64,000 nucleotides of DNA from JASLDZ01 sp964244065. Its GTDB lineage: Bacteria; Pseudomonadota; Alphaproteobacteria; Caulobacterales; Caulobacteraceae. The stretch covers positions 434,001-498,000 of the forward strand of contig CAXTHH010000002.1 in assembly GCA_964244065.1 (NCBI GenBank), written 5' to 3'. A model generated the notes under the pieces. It did no database searches and had not been told where the DNA came from. It saw only the letters and a program-made list of their open reading frames with translations. A program made the position numbers and the translations under genes. Position 1 is the stretch's first letter; each line of letters begins with the position of its first letter. Shown one piece after another: positions 26,370 through 34,923 of this stretch.

Positions 26370-28466
26370 GTGCGCAAGCGGTCGTTCCTCCAGGGCTCGC
26401 TGGCGCTGGGCCTGGGCGCGGCGGCAGGCGCGCCGGCGAGCGCGGGGACAGGCCGCGGCGAGATCCTGTGGGACGCCTTCGGCGTGCCGCACGTCTACGG
26501 CCGCGACGAGGCCGGCGCCTTCTTCGGTTTCGGCTGGGCGCAGGCGCAGGCGCACGGGAACATCGTGCTGCGGCTATACGGCGAGGCGCGGGCCCGGGCG
26601 GCCGAGTACTGGGGCGGCGAGGTCAACGCGGCCTCCGACCGCTACATCCTGGCCAACGACATCCCCGCGCGCGCGGCCCGGTGGGCGCGGACGGGCTCGC
26701 CCCGCTTCCAGGCCGACCTCGCCGCCTTCGCCGACGGCGTCAACGCCTACGCGCGCGCGCATCCGGAGGCGCTGGACCCCGCCGTCCGCCCCGTGCTGCC
26801 GGTCACCGCCGCCGACGTCGTGGCGCATGCGCACCGGCTGATGAACTACATCTACATCGCGCCCGAGGCGAAGGTGCTGGGCGGCCCGGCCGATCCCGCC
26901 GCCCGGGCCGGCTCCAACGCCTGGGCGATCGCGCCGTCGAAGTCGGCCAGCGGCCACGCCATGTTGCTGGCCAACCCGCACCTGCCCTGGGCGACGAGCT
27001 ACTTTACCTATTTCGAGGCCGACCTGAACTTCCCCGGGTTCCAGGTCTACGGGGCGACGCAGGTGGGGCTGCCCGTGCTGCGCTTCGCCTTCAACGACCG
27101 GATGGGTTTCACCAACACGGTCAACACCCTGGTGGGCGCCACCGTGTACGAGCTCCGGCTGTCGGGCGACGGCTACCTGTTCGACGGCGCCGTACGGCCG
27201 TTCACGACGCGCACGGCGACCTACAAGGTGAAGGCGGCGGACGGCGCCCTCCGCACCGAGACGCTGACCGTGCGCTCCAGCGTGCACGGCCCGGTGTTCC
27301 AACGCGCGGACGGCCGCACCGTGGCCTTGCGCGTCGCCGGCCTCGACCGTCCGGGCGGGCTGGAACAGTACTGGGACATGGCGCGCTCCAGGAGCTTCGC
27401 CGAGTACGAGGGCGTGCTGAGGCGGCTGCAGGTCTCCAAGTTCAATATCGTCTACGCCGACCGCGACGGCCGCATCCAGTACTTCGACAACGGCGTCCTG
27501 CCCCGGCATCGGACCGGCGACGTGGCCTATTGGGACGGGATCGTCCCCGGCGACACCTCGGCCACCCTGTGGACGGACGTGCACGCCTACGAGGAGCTGC
27601 CCAAGGTGACCGATCCGGCCACCGGATGGGTGCAGAACACCAACGACCCGCCCTGGATCTCCACCTGGCCGCAGGCGATCAAGGCGGCAGACTTTCCGGC
27701 CTACGTGGCGGCGCCCGGCCCGAACTCCCTGCGCTCGCAGCAGTCGGTGGCGTTGCTCAGCCGGCCGGGCAGGATAGGCTTCGACGAGCTGGTCGCGCGC
27801 AAGCACTCGCTGCACACGCTGATGGCCGACCGCACGGTGCCCGAGCTGGTGGCCGCTGCGTCCCGCGATCCCGATCCGGAGGTGCGGGCCGCCGCCGCCC
27901 TGCTCGGTGCGTGGGATCGTCGCACCACGGCGGAAAGCCGCGCGGCGCTCCTGTTCGAGACTTGGGCGGGCAAGTTCGCGCCCAACAACTTCACCAGCCA
28001 AGCCAATTGGCGGGTGAAATGGTCCGCCACGGAGCCGGTGTCCACACCGACCGGCCTCGCCGATCCGGCAAAGGCGGTGGCACTGCTGCGCGAGGCTGTC
28101 GCGGAGGCCAAGGCGCGCTACGGGGCCATCGACCGGGCGTTCGGGGATGTCTCGCGCTTCGCCATCGACGGGGTGGACCTGCCGGGGCAGGGCGGCTTCG
28201 GCAACACCGGCCTGTTCCGCACCATCACCTGGGGCGCGCCGAAGGACGGCAGGCGCACGCCGCAGCACGGCGAGACCTGGGTCTCCATGGTGGAGTTCTC
28301 CACGCCCCTCCGGGCCATGGGGCTGATGAGCTACGGCAACGCCAGCCAGCCGGGGTCGCCGCATCGCTCAGATCAGCTGCGCCACCTCGCCGAGGGCAGG
28401 CTGCGCACGCTCTGGACCACCCGCGCCGCCGTCGAGGCCAATCTCGAGGCCCGCACCGCCCTGTGA
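26370..28466 (+). CDS. Penicillin acylase family (Ntn-hydrolase) secreted amidase
   Basis: The 698-residue precursor begins at a GTG with a Tat-like leader (RKRSFLQGS). Family members are cleaved by autoproteolysis in front of a serine that becomes the N-terminal nucleophile of the beta chain. Here that is Ser182 in AGSNAWAI, preceded by a ~160-residue alpha chain and spacer (GVPHVYGRDEAGAFFGFGWAQAQ). The beta chain carries NPHLPW and GFTNTVN, typical of the family. Substrates range from penicillins and cephalosporins to N-acylhomoserine lactones. Its partner is the upstream TonB receptor and a small secreted protein follows. Which amide it cleaves is unknown. Confidence 0.93.
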   Translation: MRKRSFLQGSLALGLGAAAGAPASAGTGRGEILWDAFGVPHVYGRDEAGAFFGFGWAQAQAHGNIVLRLYGEARARAAEYWGGEVNAASDRYILANDIPARAARWARTGSPRFQADLAAFADGVNAYARAHPEALDPAVRPVLPVTAADVVAHAHRLMNYIYIAPEAKVLGGPADPAARAGSNAWAIAPSKSASGHAMLLANPHLPWATSYFTYFEADLNFPGFQVYGATQVGLPVLRFAFNDRMGFTNTVNTLVGATVYELRLSGDGYLFDGAVRPFTTRTATYKVKAADGALRTETLTVRSSVHGPVFQRADGRTVALRVAGLDRPGGLEQYWDMARSRSFAEYEGVLRRLQVSKFNIVYADRDGRIQYFDNGVLPRHRTGDVAYWDGIVPGDTSATLWTDVHAYEELPKVTDPATGWVQNTNDPPWISTWPQAIKAADFPAYVAAPGPNSLRSQQSVALLSRPGRIGFDELVARKHSLHTLMADRTVPELVAAASRDPDPEVRAAAALLGAWDRRTTAESRAALLFETWAGKFAPNNFTSQANWRVKWSATEPVSTPTGLADPAKAVALLREAVAEAKARYGAIDRAFGDVSRFAIDGVDLPGQGGFGNTGLFRTITWGAPKDGRRTPQHGETWVSMVEFSTPLRAMGLMSYGNASQPGSPHRSDQLRHLAEGRLRTLWTTRAAVEANLEARTAL

Positions 28467-28482
28467 TGCATGGAGCCCCCGC

Positions 28483-28959
28483 ATGAGACGCGCCCTCAGC
28501 TTGCTGGCCGCCGCCGGCCTGCTCGCCGCCGCCGCCGCCGCAGGAGCCGCCGTTCCCGCGCACGACGGCGCCTGGGTCTCGGACGAGTCCCGCTCCTTCT
28601 GGAGCGACGGCAAGTTCCCCAAGGGCTTCAAGCTGACCATCGAGATGAGGTTCGCCGAGAACAAGCTCGTCTACCACTCGGTGAACACCACCAACCCGGA
28701 CAAGCCCTACGTCAGCGACCACACCACCACGCTGGACGGCAAGCCCGCCCCCTTTCCCAACCAGGCGCGGTTCGACCAGGTCTCCGTCCTCGTCACCGGG
28801 CCGGACGATCTGCAGATCCTGAAGATGAAGGGCGACGACGTGATCGCCGGCGAGTTCTGGAGCTTTGCGCCGGACGGCAAGACCGCCGTGCGCCGCGGGG
28901 TGGGCAAGAACCCGGAGGGGCACTCCCACGCCTACCAGGAGACCTTCGTCAAACGCTAG
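28483..28959 (+). CDS. Small secreted protein of unknown function
   Basis: The 158-residue protein has a clear Sec signal peptide (MRRALSLLAAAGLLAAAAAA, cleavage near GAAVPA). The mature ~130 residues look beta-rich, with alternating charged and hydrophobic residues (KLTIEMRFAENKLVYHSVNTT, DDLQILKMKGDDVIAGEFW), reminiscent of small lipocalin- or calycin-like periplasmic proteins. I do not recognise a named family. It follows the penicillin-acylase gene by 16 bp and probably shares its transcript. Confidence 0.85.
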   Translation: MRRALSLLAAAGLLAAAAAAGAAVPAHDGAWVSDESRSFWSDGKFPKGFKLTIEMRFAENKLVYHSVNTTNPDKPYVSDHTTTLDGKPAPFPNQARFDQVSVLVTGPDDLQILKMKGDDVIAGEFWSFAPDGKTAVRRGVGKNPEGHSHAYQETFVKR

Positions 28960-29097
28960 GCTCCTCCCGCGCGGGCGCCCGCCACCGCGGCCGATGCGAG
29001 GATGCGGGCGTCTCCAGGGTTCCCGCCGCGACGCCAGGGACCGTCGGTTAGCTCTTCGTTAGCCAACATCGCGTGAGGTGCAGGCGGGGGTGCGCCA

Positions 29098-29301
29098 ATG
29101 CCAACCGAAGTGCGCGAGATCGACTGGGCGGCTCGCAAGATCGTGACCTCGGACGATCGCACCCTGCCGATCGTCGATTTGTTCGATCGCCTGGGCCGGC
29201 CCTTGCAGAAGCCGTTCGGCGCCATCGTGGCCATCGCCGGCGAGCCGGGGGCGTGGGTGACGTTCAAGCTGGCGGACTTCGGCCGCAACCAGCTGCAGTA
29301 G
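29098..29301 (+). CDS. Small hypothetical protein (67 aa)
   Basis: A 67-residue frame starts at an ATG preceded by a purine-rich GGCGGGGG. Its composition is protein-like (EVREIDWAARKIVTSDD, PIVDLFDRLGRPL, AWVTFKLADFG) and third-position GC is high, supporting a real gene. I do not recognise it. It has no signal peptide or membrane segment. It lies 138 bp after the small secreted protein and converges on the aminotransferase. Confidence 0.6.
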   Translation: MPTEVREIDWAARKIVTSDDRTLPIVDLFDRLGRPLQKPFGAIVAIAGEPGAWVTFKLADFGRNQLQ

Positions 29302-29317
29302 GGCTGGAGCGCCACGT

Positions 29318-29338
29318 CGGGCACGGGGGTTCTGCCCG
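29318..29338. terminator. Weak hairpin between convergent genes
   Basis: CGGGCA and TGCCCG can pair around a 9-nt loop in the gap between the small plus-strand gene and the minus-strand aminotransferase. There is no T-run, so Rho-independent termination is only possible, not clear. Confidence 0.3.
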
Positions 29339-29386
29339 CCCCACAGGGTCTTCCGCACCGCCTCCGCCGAGTACGGCTCCTCCGGC

Positions 29387-30733
29387 TCAGCCCGCGGGGT
29401 CGGCGAGGGCGCGGCGCAGCTTGGCGAACAGCTCGTCCAGCTCCGCCGGCGTGATCGTCAGGGGGGGAGACAGGGCCAGGGTGTCGCCCGTGGCCCGCAC
29501 CAACAGGCCGCCCTCGAACGCGCGGAGCAGGGCTTCGAATCCGCGGGCCCCCGGCGCGTGGGGGCGGGGCGCCAGCTCCACCGCACCCATCAGGCCGATG
29601 CTGCGGATGTCGATCACGTGCGGCAGGTCGCGCAGGGCGTGCAGGCCCTCGCCCCACAGGGGCTCCAGCTCCCGGGCGCGCTCGAACAGCCGCTCGCGGG
29701 CATAGATGTCGAGCGTCGCCAGCCCGGCGGCGCAGGCGGCGGGGTGGCCGGAGTAGGTGTAGCCGTGGAAGAATTCGATGGCTTCCGGCGGCCCCTGCAT
29801 GAAGGCGTCGTGGATGGTGCGGCTCGCCAGCACCGCGCCCATGGGGACGGCGCCGTTGGTGAGCCCCTTGGCCAGGGAGATCAGGTCGGGTGTGACGCCG
29901 AAGCGCTGGGCCGCGAAGGGCGCGCCGACGCGGCCGAAGCCGGTGATCACCTCGTCGAAGATCAGGAGCACGCCGTGCCGGTCGCAGGCGGCGCGCAAGC
30001 GTTTCAGGTAGCCCTGCGGCGGCGGGATCACGCCCGCCGAGCCCGCCACCGGCTCCACGATGACGGCTGCGATGGTCTCGCCGCCATGCAGCGCGGCGAG
30101 CCGGTCGAGCTCCTCGGCCAGCTCGGCCCCGTGAGGCGGCTCGCCCACGGAGAAGGCGTTCTTCGCCAGCAGGGTGTGCGGCAGGTGATCGACGCCCGGC
30201 AGCGTCGGGAACAGCCGGCGGTTGTTGACCAGGCCGCCGACGGAGATGCCGCCGAAGTTGACGCCATGGTAGCCCTTCTCGCGCCCGATCAGCCGCGTGC
30301 GCTGCCCCTCGCCCCTCGCCCGGTGGTAGGCGAGCGCGATCTTCAGCACCGTCTCCACCGACTCCGATCCCGAGTTGGTGAAGAATACCCGGTCGAGGCC
30401 GGCGGGCGCGATCGCCGCCAGCCGCGCGGCGAGGTCGAACGCCGGCCCGTGCCCCATCTGGAACGGCGGCGCGTAGTCGAGCTCGCTGAGCTGGCGGTGG
30501 ACCGCGTCGGCGATCTCCGGCCGCCCGTGCCCCGCGTTCACGCACCAGAGGCCGGAGGCGCCGTCCAGGATCTCGGCGCCGTCCGCGGTGCGGTAGCGCA
30601 CGCCCTTGGCGGCGGTGAAGATGCGCGGGGAGGACTTGAACCGCCGGTTGGCGGTGAACGGCATCCACCAGGCGTCGAGGTCCGGCGCGTTGGGCGCGCG
30701 CCGCGGCGATCCCGCTCCGTCCGCCGGCGGCAT
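29387..30733 (-). CDS. Class-III PLP-dependent aminotransferase (omega-aminotransferase type)
   Basis: The 448-residue protein is a fold-type I class-III aminotransferase. It has WWMPFTANRRFK near the N-terminus, FTNSGSESVETVLKIA for phosphate binding, LLIFDEVITGFGRVG with the PLP-pyridine aspartate, and Lys289 in SLAKGLTNGAVP as the Schiff-base lysine. The WMPFT opening is typical of beta-alanine/omega-amino acid:pyruvate aminotransferases. It is the second gene after a HisD-like dehydrogenase (5-bp spacing), so an amino-alcohol or amine may be oxidised and transaminated in sequence. Controlled by the operator at 32093. Confidence 0.93.
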   Translation of the reverse strand: MPPADGAGSPRRAPNAPDLDAWWMPFTANRRFKSSPRIFTAAKGVRYRTADGAEILDGASGLWCVNAGHGRPEIADAVHRQLSELDYAPPFQMGHGPAFDLAARLAAIAPAGLDRVFFTNSGSESVETVLKIALAYHRARGEGQRTRLIGREKGYHGVNFGGISVGGLVNNRRLFPTLPGVDHLPHTLLAKNAFSVGEPPHGAELAEELDRLAALHGGETIAAVIVEPVAGSAGVIPPPQGYLKRLRAACDRHGVLLIFDEVITGFGRVGAPFAAQRFGVTPDLISLAKGLTNGAVPMGAVLASRTIHDAFMQGPPEAIEFFHGYTYSGHPAACAAGLATLDIYARERLFERARELEPLWGEGLHALRDLPHVIDIRSIGLMGAVELAPRPHAPGARGFEALLRAFEGGLLVRATGDTLALSPPLTITPAELDELFAKLRRALADPAG

Positions 30734-30738
30734 CGCCG

Positions 30739-32067
30739 CTACTCCGCGGCGACGTTCAGCGGCTCGGCGCGTCCGGCGTAGGGCACGTTGCGCCCGCCGT
30801 AGCGGCGCACGCGCAGGTTCGCCTGCTCGCCATGCCCGGAGAAGCCCTCCAACGCACACAGGCGAGAGCAGTATTCGCCGATCCGGGCGGAGGCGGCGTC
30901 GCTGGTCACCTCCTGGAAGGTGCAGGTCTTCAGGAACTTGCCGACCCACAGCCCGCCGGTGTAGCGCGCCGCCCTCCGGGTCGGGAGCGTGTGGTTGGTG
31001 CCGATCACCTTGTCGCCATAGGCCACGTTGGTGCGCGGCCCCAGGAACAGGGCGCCGTAGTTGGTCATGTCGCGCAGGAAGCGGCGCGGATCGCGCGTCA
31101 TCACCTGCACGTGCTCGGATGCGATCTCGTCGGCGACGCGCACCATCTCGTCCTCGTCCTCGCAGACGATCACCTCGCCGAACGACTCCCAGGCGCGGCG
31201 CGCGATGTCGGCGGTGGGCAGGATGGCGAGCAGGCGCTCCACCTCCGCCAGGGTGTCGCGGGCGAGCTTCTCGCTCGTGGTGAGCAGCACCGCGGGGCTG
31301 TCCGGCCCGTGCTCGGCCTGGCCGAGAAGATCGGTGGCGCAGATCTCGCCGTCCACCGTCTCGTCGGCGATCACCAGGGTCTCGGTGGGGCCGGCGAACA
31401 GGTCGATGCCGACGCGCCCGTACAGCTGCCGCTTGGCCTCGGCCACGAAGGCGTTTCCCGGGCCCACCAGCATGTCCACCGGCGCGATGGAGGCGGTGCC
31501 GACGCCCATGGCGCCCACCGCCTGGATGCCCCCCAGGCAGTAGATCTCGTCGGCGCCCGCCATGTGCTGCGCCGCCACGATCGCGGGGGCGGGGCGCCCC
31601 TGGTAGGGCGGAGCGCAGGTGGCCACCCGCTGCACGCCCGCCACCTTGGCGGTGATCACGCTCATGTGCGCCGAGGCCAGCAGCGGGTACTTGCCCCCCG
31701 GCACGTAGCATCCGGCGGCGTTGACGGGCACGTGCCGATGGCCGAGCCGCACGCCGGGCAGGGTCTCCACCTCCACGTCCTGCAGAGAGTCGCGCTGCAC
31801 CCGAGCGAAGTTGCGCACCTGGTCTTGGGCGAATTCGATGTCGTGCAGATCCTGCGGCGAGAGCTCGTTCAGGCACCCCGCGACCTCCGCTTCGGTCAGG
31901 CGATAGCTCTCGCGATCCCAATTGTCGAAGCGGACGGACAGCTCTCGGACCGCGGCGTCGCCCCGCGCCTCGATGTCGACGAGGATGCCCTCCACGGTGT
32001 CGCGCACCTTGCGATCGGCGTCAGCGCGCGACTGCGCGTCGGCGCCCTGTTTCAGCCAGCGGGGCAT
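30739..32067 (-). CDS. Histidinol dehydrogenase family protein (catabolic HisD-like)
   Basis: The 442-residue protein has the HisD fold and zinc site (LLGQAEHGPDSPAVL; C-terminal GHGEQANLRV), NAAGCYVPGGKYPLLASAHM, and VGPGNAFVAEAKRQLYG. Biosynthetic HisD oxidises histidinol twice to histidine. Diverged catabolic members, such as the sulfopropanediol dehydrogenase HpsN, oxidise other alcohols. No his genes are nearby and an aminotransferase follows directly, so a catabolic dehydrogenase is more likely. The ATG at 32067 has AAGGAGG in front. The LacI-type operator at 32093 lies 25 bp upstream. Confidence 0.93.
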   Translation of the reverse strand: MPRWLKQGADAQSRADADRKVRDTVEGILVDIEARGDAAVRELSVRFDNWDRESYRLTEAEVAGCLNELSPQDLHDIEFAQDQVRNFARVQRDSLQDVEVETLPGVRLGHRHVPVNAAGCYVPGGKYPLLASAHMSVITAKVAGVQRVATCAPPYQGRPAPAIVAAQHMAGADEIYCLGGIQAVGAMGVGTASIAPVDMLVGPGNAFVAEAKRQLYGRVGIDLFAGPTETLVIADETVDGEICATDLLGQAEHGPDSPAVLLTTSEKLARDTLAEVERLLAILPTADIARRAWESFGEVIVCEDEDEMVRVADEIASEHVQVMTRDPRRFLRDMTNYGALFLGPRTNVAYGDKVIGTNHTLPTRRAARYTGGLWVGKFLKTCTFQEVTSDAASARIGEYCSRLCALEGFSGHGEQANLRVRRYGGRNVPYAGRAEPLNVAAE

Positions 32068-32092
32068 TTCGTCCTCCTTGCCGGGGCGACAT

Positions 32093-32106
32093 TGACTGCG
32101 AATGCA
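32093..32106. promoter_or_regulatory. LacI-type operator site 1 (HisD-like / cupin divergent gap)
   Basis: On the minus strand it reads TGCATTCGCAGTCA, matching the window-wide consensus TGCAWNCGCAGTCA. It sits between the divergent starts at 32067 and 32153, so it can control both units. On the plus strand it includes TTGACTG, which resembles a -35 hexamer. Confidence 0.75.
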
Positions 32107-32152
32107 AGGCGCTTCAAGCGTGCTGTCGGTCGACCTTCGGGGGAGAGGCGTA

Positions 32153-33103
32153 ATGAGCGACGGCGGCAAGGGACTCGAGGCGCGCGTCGTGCGTTACGGG
32201 CAGCTGCGGCCCTGCCTCAACGCCTTCGTCGACACCCGCACGCCGGGGTCGGAGGCCAAGGAGAACTTCACGATCATCGGGCCTGGGGTCTCCGAAAATC
32301 CCGAGCAGCACGTGCACATCGCCGAGCCGCACGGCTTCAACATCGGCGGGGCGCGCCAGCCGCCGAACTGCGTCAACAGCCAGCACAGCCACGAGACCGC
32401 CGAAGTCTTCGTGGCGCACACCGGGCGCTGGCGCTTCGATCTCGGCGAGGAGGGGCAGGATGCGCAGGTGGAGGTCGGGCCGGGCGACCTGATCTCGCTG
32501 CCCACGCACGCCTTCCGCGGCTTCACCAACGTGGGCGAGGAGGTCGGCTTCCTGTGGGCGGTGCTGGGCGGCGACGACCCGGGCCGCGTCACCTGGGCGC
32601 CGCGCGTGTTCGAGCTCGCGCGCGACTATGGCCTCGTGCTGCTGGAGAACGGCTCGCTGGTGGACACCGCACGGGGCCAGCGGCCACCCGCCGGCGTCGC
32701 GCCGATGGCGCCCACCTCGCGCGAGACGGTGGAGAGCCTGCGGCGCTTCAGCCCGTCGGAAGCCGAGGCGCTTGTCACCCGCGCGCCCCGCGACGAGCCG
32801 CCTGGCGAGCGCCTGCTGATCGGCCCCGGCGGCCCGCTCGACTGGCCCCACGGCTTCACCGTCTCCCGCCTCCGTCTCGGGACTAACGGAGAGGTGGGCG
32901 AGCACCGGCGCGGCGAGCCCGACGTGCTGTTCGTGCATGAGGGCGAGCTGCGCGTGCGCGTGGGCGGCGAGGAGGCGGTGCTCGCGCCCGGCGACACGAT
33001 CACGATCCCCGGCGGCGCACCCCGGGCGTTCGCCTCGGTCGGCGGCGCCGTCGCCTTCGCCGTGCGCGGCGGCGATCGCGTCGGCCTGGCGCAGGCGGCC
33101 TGA
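32153..33103 (+). CDS. Bicupin protein (dioxygenase- or isomerase-like)
   Basis: The 316-residue protein holds two cupin barrels. The first, around residues 55-165, has NSQHSHETAEVFVAHTGRW and VGPGDLISLPTHAFRGF. The second, around 220-305, has EHRRGEPDVLFVHEGELRV and LAPGDTITIPGGAPRAF. The first has a fuller His/Glu metal-ligand set than the second. Bicupins include ring-cleaving dioxygenases, oxalate decarboxylases and sugar-processing enzymes. The precise reaction cannot be assigned. It starts at an ATG preceded by GGGGGAGAGGCG and stands alone under the operator at 32093. Confidence 0.88.
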   Translation: MSDGGKGLEARVVRYGQLRPCLNAFVDTRTPGSEAKENFTIIGPGVSENPEQHVHIAEPHGFNIGGARQPPNCVNSQHSHETAEVFVAHTGRWRFDLGEEGQDAQVEVGPGDLISLPTHAFRGFTNVGEEVGFLWAVLGGDDPGRVTWAPRVFELARDYGLVLLENGSLVDTARGQRPPAGVAPMAPTSRETVESLRRFSPSEAEALVTRAPRDEPPGERLLIGPGGPLDWPHGFTVSRLRLGTNGEVGEHRRGEPDVLFVHEGELRVRVGGEEAVLAPGDTITIPGGAPRAFASVGGAVAFAVRGGDRVGLAQAA

Positions 33104-33181
33104 AACCCCTGTAGGCGCGGGCGAGGCTGGGGAACCGCGGACGCCTGCGCGTGCGCTCGCCTGCGCGCCTCGTCGTGAGTC

Positions 33182-33856
33182 TCAGCGCAGGCGCGGCGCC
33201 CAGGGCTTGGCTAGCGCGGCGTCCAGCCCGGCCGCGTCGACGACCAGCGATGACGTGTCGCCCTCCCACAGCGCCGCGGCGTACGCGCCCGCCAGGCCGC
33301 CGCCGCCCGCACCCTCGAAGCGGAGCAGGGCGGCGGTGCGGCCGCCCTCGGAAAGGGCGCGGAGCACCAGCGGCCGCACGCGCGCGAGCTTTCCGACCAG
33401 CGCCTCGGGCGGGTCCAGCAGCCAGGCCTCGCCCGCAGCGCCGATCCTTGCGGCGCCTTTGCGCGAGAGCTTCGGGTGCGCGTCGACGTCGAAGGCCAGA
33501 CGGCCGCCGCGCTGATCGAGGTCGAGGTCGGCGGGAACCGACACGCCTGCGGGGGCAGGCTCGCCGCCGGCCGTCGCGCCGAGCCGCCACATGCGCGTGA
33601 CCCAGCCCTCGTGCAGGTCGGCGAACAGCGCTGCGGGACGTCCCTCCGCGTCCATGCCGAACGCGGCGGCCGCAGAGGCGCCCGTGACCGTTCGTACGTC
33701 CTCAGGATCCGGCGCGTGCGGGCGCAGCGCGTCCCGGATCGCCTCGCCGCCGTAGGCGCCGCCGCCGAAGCCCTCGAAGCGGCAATTCTGCAGCAGGCGG
33801 GCCAGGGGCTCGGGCTCACGCCGCCATACGCCCGCGATCAACGCCGCGCCGGTCAT
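33182..33856 (-). CDS. Hypothetical protein, last gene of AstA-like/cyclodeaminase operon
   Basis: The 224-residue Ala/Gly-rich protein overlaps the stop of the SnoaL-like gene by 4 bp (ATGA), so it is translationally coupled and almost certainly expressed. It contains CRFEGFGGGAYGGEAIRDAL, ADLHEGWVTRMWRLG and LLRFEGAGGGGLAGAYAAAL, two related glycine-rich patches that hint at an internal repeat. No signal peptide or known motif is recognised. Its reach of conserved-looking acidic and Gly residues suggests a soluble cytoplasmic partner of the SnoaL-like protein. Confidence 0.78.
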   Translation of the reverse strand: MTGAALIAGVWRREPEPLARLLQNCRFEGFGGGAYGGEAIRDALRPHAPDPEDVRTVTGASAAAAFGMDAEGRPAALFADLHEGWVTRMWRLGATAGGEPAPAGVSVPADLDLDQRGGRLAFDVDAHPKLSRKGAARIGAAGEAWLLDPPEALVGKLARVRPLVLRALSEGGRTAALLRFEGAGGGGLAGAYAAALWEGDTSSLVVDAAGLDAALAKPWAPRLR

Positions 33857-34923
33857 GCGCCCAGCCCTCCCTCGAGGCGTCGCAGCAAGGAAAGCTCGTC
33901 GAACAGGGTGACATCCTCCACCACCCGCCCATCGCGAAGGCGGTAGTGAGAGATCGCGAACAGCATCATGTCGCGGCCGGTGGGCGCTCCCCAGACGCCG
34001 TCGCCGCCGTGCCGTCCCGCCAGTCCCCAGCGCAAGGCCACCGCCACGTCGCCGCCCGGCAGAGGGCGCGCGGCGTAGTGGTCCAGCCGGAAGCGCCGGT
34101 CCGTGAACGGCCCCGCCAGCTGCAGCAGCAGGCCGATCCAGGCGCCCCGTCCGAAGCCGTGCCGCCCGGACGCCCATAGGCTCTCCACGGCGGGCGAGAC
34201 GACCGCGGAGGCCTGACCGTAGAGGTCGCGTCCGAAGGCGAGCTCCAGGGCCTGGGCGACCGATGCGGCGGGGTGGTCGTCCGGCGGCCGCACCGGCGGC
34301 GCGTCGCGGATCCGCGCGTGCTCTTCGGCGTACCAGGCATGGCGGGCGGGATCGCCCTCCCGATCGGCGGCGGCGTAGCGGCGGGCCAGCTCCAGCGGGT
34401 CGAGGCCCAGCTCGCGGGCGACCTGCAGGTTGTCCCGGACCAGCCACTCGTCGACGATCAGGTTGTCTCGGCATAGGCAGTCGGCGATGACCCGCACGCC
34501 CCGCCGCAGGCCCGTGACCGCGCCCAGCGACGCGTCCGGCCCGAGGTGGCTGGCGAAGCTGACGATGCGGTGGGAGGACAGGAAGACGCCCGGCGCGTCC
34601 TCGCTCCAGATCACGTCCTCCGCGACGGGGCTTCGATCGGGATGGCCGGTGATCGCGCCCAGCGTGTTGCGCACCACCTCCTCCGCCCCCGCCGAGCGGC
34701 CGGCCAGGGTGACCACCGGGCAGTCGGCCGAGTAGTGCGTCCGGCACAGGCCGACGTCCTTCTCCTCCCAGATGCGGTGGGTGCAGCGCACGATGTAGTC
34801 GACGATGTCGGAGTAGACCGGCTCGAATCCGTCGAGGCGCTGCCGACGGGGGCGCACCTCGAGCAGCTCGGCGATAGGGCGGCCGAACGGCGAGGTCACC
34901 TGCAGGTCGGTGTTCCAGCTCAT
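33853..34923 (-). CDS. SnoaL/NTF2-like protein with two tandem domains
   Basis: The 356-residue protein appears to contain two NTF2-like (SnoaL-type) domains. The first is at about residues 30-170 (DIVDYIVRCTHRIWEEKDVG, CRTHYSADCPVVTLAG, VSFASHLG). The second is at about 225-345 (AVESLWASGRHGFGRGAW, RFRLDHYAARPLPGGDVAVA, RDGRVVEDVTLFDELSLL). Such folds act as small-molecule isomerases, hydrolases or binding proteins. It overlaps both neighbours by 4 bp, in an operon with ornithine-cyclodeaminase-like and AstA-like genes. The enzymatic role is unknown. Confidence 0.85.
   Translation of the reverse strand: MSWNTDLQVTSPFGRPIAELLEVRPRRQRLDGFEPVYSDIVDYIVRCTHRIWEEKDVGLCRTHYSADCPVVTLAGRSAGAEEVVRNTLGAITGHPDRSPVAEDVIWSEDAPGVFLSSHRIVSFASHLGPDASLGAVTGLRRGVRVIADCLCRDNLIVDEWLVRDNLQVARELGLDPLELARRYAAADREGDPARHAWYAEEHARIRDAPPVRPPDDHPAASVAQALELAFGRDLYGQASAVVSPAVESLWASGRHGFGRGAWIGLLLQLAGPFTDRRFRLDHYAARPLPGGDVAVALRWGLAGRHGGDGVWGAPTGRDMMLFAISHYRLRDGRVVEDVTLFDELSLLRRLEGGLGA

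Noticed and set aside
30739..32067. Biosynthetic histidinol dehydrogenase (hisD)
   Set aside because: No other his gene nearby, and the gene is coupled to an aminotransferase under a catabolic-type operator.
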